From the NCBI GenBank assembly GCA_002331025.1, contig DCYG01000007.1, positions 147,385 to 211,384 of the forward strand: a stretch of DNA of 64,000 nucleotides, given 5' to 3'. Source of the stretch: Firmicutes bacterium UBA2116. Its GTDB lineage: Bacteria > Bacillota > Clostridia > Tissierellales > Sedimentibacteraceae. Below, piece by piece: positions 60,309-64,000 of the stretch (positions are counted from its first letter, which is position 1; each line of letters begins with the position of its first letter). The notes below the pieces were generated by a model. The model was not told where the DNA came from and made no database searches. It saw only the letters and a list, made by a program, of their open reading frames with translations. The position numbers were made by a program, and so were the translations under genes.

Positions 60309-60327
60309 GGTAATTTTTAGTATAGCT

Positions 60328-60358
60328 AAGGCAGCAGAAATTAATCTGTTGCCTTTTT
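60328..60358 (+). terminator. Terminator after the GlsB-like gene
   Basis: AAGGCAGCAGA and TCTGTTGCCTT arms with a TTTTTAA tail. Confidence 0.82.
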
Positions 60359-60489
60359 AATACAAGCACATCTATGATATTGGTGGTTGAAAATAATGAC
60401 AAAGAGAATTTAGGAAGTTCTGCAAATCATCTGCGTGGCAGAAGTGAGAGCTTAGTGAATCTTCATAAGCTCCTCTGTAGTAGATTTAT

Positions 60490-61218
60490 TTATATATTCA
60501 CATCCAGCAAATACGATGCTAAAATTATTTCTCCGTTATATTGCTCTTTTGCTTCAGATACTAAATCATCTATGGTTCCGAAGTGTGGCAAGTGTGTTAG
60601 TATTAACTTCTTAGCCTTTGCTTTTTCTGCCAGCATTCCTGCCTGCAAGCTGTTTAAATGTCCCGCCTGAGTACCGTCCATATGCGAATAAAAGCTGCAT
60701 TCTGCAATCAATAAATCCGAATTTTTAAAGAAATCAGACAACTCATCAAAATATGAGGTATCGGAAGTAAATGATAATATTTTATTATCACATTTGATTT
60801 TAATGCTGTAGCTTAAAACGGGATGAATATTTTTCAAAAAGCTGATTTCAAAGGGTCCTAAGTTTAATATGCTGCCTTCATCAAAGCTTTCACCATAGGT
60901 GTAATTCTCCCACTTCAAAAGCTTGAATAATTCACCCTCAGGTGCGTAAATAGGCAGAGGTTTATTTATTTCTCCCATCAGCGTCTTAATTTGCCGCGCA
61001 TATTGGAGGGGTCCTATGTCGCAGCAATGGTCATAATGATAATGCGATATAAGAACAGAGTCAAGCTCTCCTATGTTTGTAACCTTTTGAACTGAACTGA
61101 TTACCCCGCTGCCGCATTCCAGCAACAGCCTGTAATCATCATGCTCTATTAAATATCCCGAGGTTGCTTCCCCTGCCTTGGGGAAACCTCCCCAATGTCC
61201 TATTATTGTAACCTTCAT
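60490..61218 (-). CDS. Metallo-beta-lactamase-fold hydrolase (RNase Z / PhnP-like)
   Basis: 242 residues. Metal motif ISHYHYDHCCDIGPLQYA (HxHxDH), later His in FTSDTSYFDELSDF and ILTHLPHFG. Class of arylsulfatase-, phosphodiesterase- and RNase Z-related hydrolases; substrate unknown. The frame opens at 61266, within the preceding ABC gene; GGAGAAATT places the start at the ATG at 61218, ten bases after that gene. Possibly last gene of the ABC operon. Confidence 0.87.
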   Translation of the reverse strand: MKVTIIGHWGGFPKAGEATSGYLIEHDDYRLLLECGSGVISSVQKVTNIGELDSVLISHYHYDHCCDIGPLQYARQIKTLMGEINKPLPIYAPEGELFKLLKWENYTYGESFDEGSILNLGPFEISFLKNIHPVLSYSIKIKCDNKILSFTSDTSYFDELSDFFKNSDLLIAECSFYSHMDGTQAGHLNSLQAGMLAEKAKAKKLILTHLPHFGTIDDLVSEAKEQYNGEIILASYLLDVNI

Positions 61219-61228
61219 AATTTCTCCA

Positions 61229-62950
61229 TTACATATTTTTAAATTGTGAATTGTACAATTCCGCATAAATGCCGTTATTGCTGATTAAATCCTCGTGTCG
61301 CCCTCTTTCTATTATGCCCTTATCTGTTAAAACAATTATTTCATCGGCATTTTTTATTGTTGATAATCTATGTGCTACTACAACTGTAGTTCTTCCCTTT
61401 GACAGCTCCTCCAACGAATTCTGGATAAGCAGTTCTGTAGCATTGTCAAGGGCGGATGTCGCTTCATCCAATACTAATATCGGAGGATTTTTCAAAAATA
61501 CTCTTGCTATTGAAATTCTTTGCTTCTGTCCGCCTGAAAGCTTTACTCCACGCTCGCCCACATATGTGTTGTAGCCCTCCGGCAGCGACATAATAAAATC
61601 GTGGATATTTGCCATTTTAGCGGCTGCCTGTATTTCCTCTTCGGTTGAATCGAATCTGCCGCACTGTATGTTGTCGGCAATAGTTCCCGTGAAAAGGAAG
61701 ACATCCTGCTGCACTATACCTATGTTTTTTCTCAGGGATTTTCTTGTGAAATCCTTAATGTTTGTATCGTCTATATAAATACTTCCTTCCTCCACCTCGT
61801 AAAAACGGGGAATCAGGTGGCAGAGAGTTGTCTTTCCTCCTCCCGAAGGACCTACGAATGCAACCGTCTTGCCTTTTTCAATATTGAAGGTTATATCCTT
61901 TAAAATTTCTTTGTTATCGTCGTATGAGAAGCTTACATCCTCAAACCTTATATCGCCTCTTGCAGATTCGATATCTTTGGCATCAGGCTCGTCGTATTCA
62001 ACATCCTTATCCATAATTTCAGTAAATCTTTTGAAGCCTGATACACCGGACTGATATTGCTCCACGAAGTTAATCAGCTTGCGTATAGGATTTAAAAAGT
62101 TTCCTATGTACAATATGAATGCCGCAAAATCACCGAAGTTTATATAGCCTTTAAAGAAGAATATACCGCCGGCACTCAATACTAAGATGTTAAGAAAATC
62201 TATTATAAAGGATGAGCTCACATGAAACTCGGCCATAACCTTGTATGCTTTTTCCCTTGCTTTAATGAATTTAACGTTGTTGCGTTCAAATTTCTCAATT
62301 TCATTATCCTTGTTGCTGAATGCTTTAGATACCCTTATGCCGGAAATACTGTTTTCAATTGTGGCATTAACTTCACCGATGGTTTCTCTCGTTTCCATAA
62401 ATGAATCAGACATTCGGATTCTTAATTTCATTGCCAGAAATACAAGAAAAGGAACTACTGAAAACACTATTAAGGCAAGGGGCAGGTTTATAGTGCTCAA
62501 CGCAATAAACGAACCAACCAGCATTACAAGTGAAATAAACAAGTCCTCGGGACCGTGATGAGCTAATTCCGAAACCTCCATCAAGTCATTGATAATTCTT
62601 GAAGTTAAGGTTCCTGTCTTATTCTCGTCAAAAAATACAAAGGGTAGGTCCTGCAGATGCTCAAATATATCTCTTCTCATGTCTGACTGCATCATAACGC
62701 CCATTATGTGACCGTAATACGTTATGTAATAGTTCAGTCCTACTTTTAATATATACAAAAAACCAAGGATTACAAGCCATGTAACCATCAGCTGGAATTG
62801 CTGGTTGGGTACATAGATATTTATTATGTTCCTCGTAATCATAGGGTAAAACAAATCACAAACCGCCATAATAAATGCACATAGCATATCTATAATGAAT
62901 ATTTTTTTGATAGGCTTAGGTTTGTAGTACGATATAAATCTTTTGATCAT
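61229..62950 (-). CDS. ABC exporter, fused permease-ATPase (MsbA/BmrA type)
   Basis: 573 residues. Six N-terminal transmembrane helices, with the elbow segment MGVMMQSDMRRDIFEHLQDLPFVFFDENKTGTLTSRI at the intracellular loop, then an ATPase: Walker A VGPSGGGKTT, signature KLSGGQKQRISIARVFL, Walker B ILVLDEATSALD and VVAHRLSTI. A homodimeric exporter of lipids or drugs. RBS AAGGAGCAATAATA; 2 bases after the upstream membrane-protein gene. Confidence 0.93.
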   Translation of the reverse strand: MIKRFISYYKPKPIKKIFIIDMLCAFIMAVCDLFYPMITRNIINIYVPNQQFQLMVTWLVILGFLYILKVGLNYYITYYGHIMGVMMQSDMRRDIFEHLQDLPFVFFDENKTGTLTSRIINDLMEVSELAHHGPEDLFISLVMLVGSFIALSTINLPLALIVFSVVPFLVFLAMKLRIRMSDSFMETRETIGEVNATIENSISGIRVSKAFSNKDNEIEKFERNNVKFIKAREKAYKVMAEFHVSSSFIIDFLNILVLSAGGIFFFKGYINFGDFAAFILYIGNFLNPIRKLINFVEQYQSGVSGFKRFTEIMDKDVEYDEPDAKDIESARGDIRFEDVSFSYDDNKEILKDITFNIEKGKTVAFVGPSGGGKTTLCHLIPRFYEVEEGSIYIDDTNIKDFTRKSLRKNIGIVQQDVFLFTGTIADNIQCGRFDSTEEEIQAAAKMANIHDFIMSLPEGYNTYVGERGVKLSGGQKQRISIARVFLKNPPILVLDEATSALDNATELLIQNSLEELSKGRTTVVVAHRLSTIKNADEIIVLTDKGIIERGRHEDLISNNGIYAELYNSQFKNM

Positions 62951-62952
62951 TA

Positions 62953-63330
62953 TTATTGCTCCTTATTATGTTTAGAAAATATTGCCGCGGTAATTACGTA
63001 AATAAATATTGCTGCTAAATTGAACAGTAAAATATAGAAAACATTAAAATCGTTTAAATAGCAGATAATTGCTATAGCTGTTAATGCAGTCAGCATTGCT
63101 ATGTTTGCTAATTTAGATTCCTTTAATTTAAAAATCCTTTTTGATAAATCTCCCACACTTCTTAAATGCATGATAAAACTTAATAAAATTAAAGGCAATG
63201 CGTATCCCATATTAGTTTTTATTAATGAACACCCTTGCGTGTATACAAATATGGCAGCTGCCAGCAGGGCATAACTCCACCAATTTTTTTGCTGCATTTC
63301 TCTCTGCTTTTTCTTTCGCATTTCGTACAT
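62953..63330 (-). CDS. Small four-helix membrane protein, unknown
   Basis: 125 residues. A highly basic N-terminus (MRKKKQREMQQK) is followed by four predicted transmembrane helices. No family recognised. First gene of an operon with the ABC exporter two bases downstream; RBS GAGGTGTCCT. May assist the exporter, by position only. Confidence 0.65.
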   Translation of the reverse strand: MYEMRKKKQREMQQKNWWSYALLAAAIFVYTQGCSLIKTNMGYALPLILLSFIMHLRSVGDLSKRIFKLKESKLANIAMLTALTAIAIICYLNDFNVFYILLFNLAAIFIYVITAAIFSKHNKEQ

Positions 63331-63498
63331 AGGACACCTCGGATATACATATTATGTATTTATATTATCATTTTCCAAGCTGCTTTACAACGTCAAATTT
63401 GCTCAATTTCCCTGTGTACCTTAAGTATTCTTTAAAATTTACGAATGTAAAATTTAAAAATTTTTAAACATAAGCACCAAAATCATTAAGATAATGTA

Positions 63499-63527
63499 TT
63501 GTTTTTCAAACACGGATTTGATATTAT
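63499..63527 (+). promoter_or_regulatory. Promoter of the PucR-family gene
   Basis: TTGTTT (63499-63504), 17-base spacer, TATTAT (63522-63527), 31 bases before the GTG start. The 63331-63498 stretch shows no gene. Confidence 0.55.
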
Positions 63528-63557
63528 CTATAGTTAAAAGCGGAATTTGAAAAGTAG

Positions 63558-64000
63558 GTGAGGGCAATATCAAATAATCAAGGAAAGTTTTTGCAGGATC
63601 TTGTAAGCAACACTCTAAGTGTTGAAGAAGTATTGAATAATGTAAATTTTGAAGGATATCAACTTATCGCAGGAAAAGGTGGACTTAATAATCGCTGCAG
63701 GCATATGATTATTTTAGAGACACCGGAAGGAATTGAATGGCTCCAGGGAGGGGAATTCCTTTTGACGTCCGGATTTGCTTTTAAGGATAATCCCGAGGCT
63801 TGGAAAACTGTAATTGTTAGGGCACATAAAATGGAGATAGCTGCAATAGCTATAAAAGAAAAAAGATATTTATTAAAAATCCCTCAAGAAATGATAGATC
63901 AGGCTGACAAATATAATATACCCGTTATATTGCTTCCTATTGACTCTATTTATACTGATAAAATTGCATCCTTTTATGAAGCGCTGTTTTATATCAAAAA
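63558..64000 (+). CDS. PucR-family transcriptional regulator, N-terminal part (cut by window end)
   Basis: At least 147 residues are encoded before the window ends. The PucR N-terminal domain is clear: LSVEEVLNNVNFEGYQLIAG, MIILETPEGIEWLQGGEFLLTSGFAF and IAAIAIKEKRYLLKIPQEMIDQADKYNIPVILLP. The domain senses purine-related or amino-acid ligands; a C-terminal helix-turn-helix is expected beyond the edge. The first in-frame start is GTG at 63558, with only a weak ribosome site upstream; a TTG at 63591 is an alternative. Confidence 0.82.
   Translation, partial: MRAISNNQGKFLQDLVSNTLSVEEVLNNVNFEGYQLIAGKGGLNNRCRHMIILETPEGIEWLQGGEFLLTSGFAFKDNPEAWKTVIVRAHKMEIAAIAIKEKRYLLKIPQEMIDQADKYNIPVILLPIDSIYTDKIASFYEALFYIK

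Overview
The window looks like a low-GC, strictly anaerobic Firmicute of the Clostridia (possibly Tissierella/Sedimentibacter-like, but the genus cannot be fixed from the sequence). The evidence is strong AGGAGG-type ribosome binding sites, frequent TTG/GTG starts, a T-box and other attenuation leaders, 2-oxoacid:ferredoxin oxidoreductase, Ptb-Buk, DegV and HD-GYP proteins, and a high density of iron-sulfur enzymes. There is no rRNA and no recognisable phage, transposase or CRISPR. One tRNA (Ser, anticodon GGA) is present. Several families of short palindromic repeats sit between genes.

Layout. 1-4.3 kb (minus): a reductase system of the 2-hydroxyacyl-CoA dehydratase/double-cubane class (ATPase activator, two cysteine-rich subunits, DUF3343 protein), preceded by MTA/SAH nucleosidase. 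4.4-18.4 kb: housekeeping and accessory genes (GIY-YIG protein, two DegV proteins, nitroreductase, D-2-hydroxyacid dehydrogenase, P1 peptidase, LTA-synthase-like protein, glutaredoxin, DUF1858, YbaK, TcdA, GAF-HD-GYP, FMN reductase). A 5'-truncated SAM-I riboswitch with an intact-looking terminator lies before ybaK. 18.5-27.9 kb (plus): an AraC regulator, then two iron-complex-type binding lipoproteins, two FecCD permeases and an ATPase, continuing by translational overlap into a complete nitrogenase-like trio (H, D, K). This is the strongest candidate for an undescribed system: uptake of a metal complex or tetrapyrrole coupled to a nitrogenase-like reductase. 29.1-39.7 kb (plus): a four-subunit 2-oxoacid:ferredoxin oxidoreductase, TRAP transporter, Ptb, Buk, a DASS transporter and an IclR regulator, which together form a plausible uptake-and-ATP-generation module for a 2-oxoacid.

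39.8-48.4 kb: a MATE exporter behind an attenuator leader resembling the guanidine-IV (mepA) class, tRNA-Ser, two GNAT-type proteins, an EAL phosphodiesterase, a carbon-monoxide-dehydrogenase-like protein in which one active-site cysteine is Glu, and CCA-adding enzyme. 48.5-52.4 kb (minus): an ion-translocating flavoprotein complex with NqrB-F/RnfDGEA-type core plus NqrF, but neither NqrA nor RnfB/RnfC. 52.5-58.4 kb: alkaline phosphatase, YibE/F membrane protein, then trpXYZ tryptophan transporter under a Trp (UGG) T-box. 58.4-64 kb: zinc-ribbon protein, C39-like peptidase, GlsB-like protein, metallo-beta-lactamase protein, ABC exporter, small membrane protein, and the start of a PucR-family regulator cut by the window edge.

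A common thread is low-potential electron chemistry: four separate loci (double-cubane type, nitrogenase-like, CODH-like, Nqr/Rnf-like) encode uncommon or non-canonical redox machines, with the oxoacid:ferredoxin oxidoreductase as an obvious source of reduced ferredoxin. That functional linkage is inference. Start codons were reassigned in many genes where a Shine-Dalgarno sequence lies inside the longest open frame.
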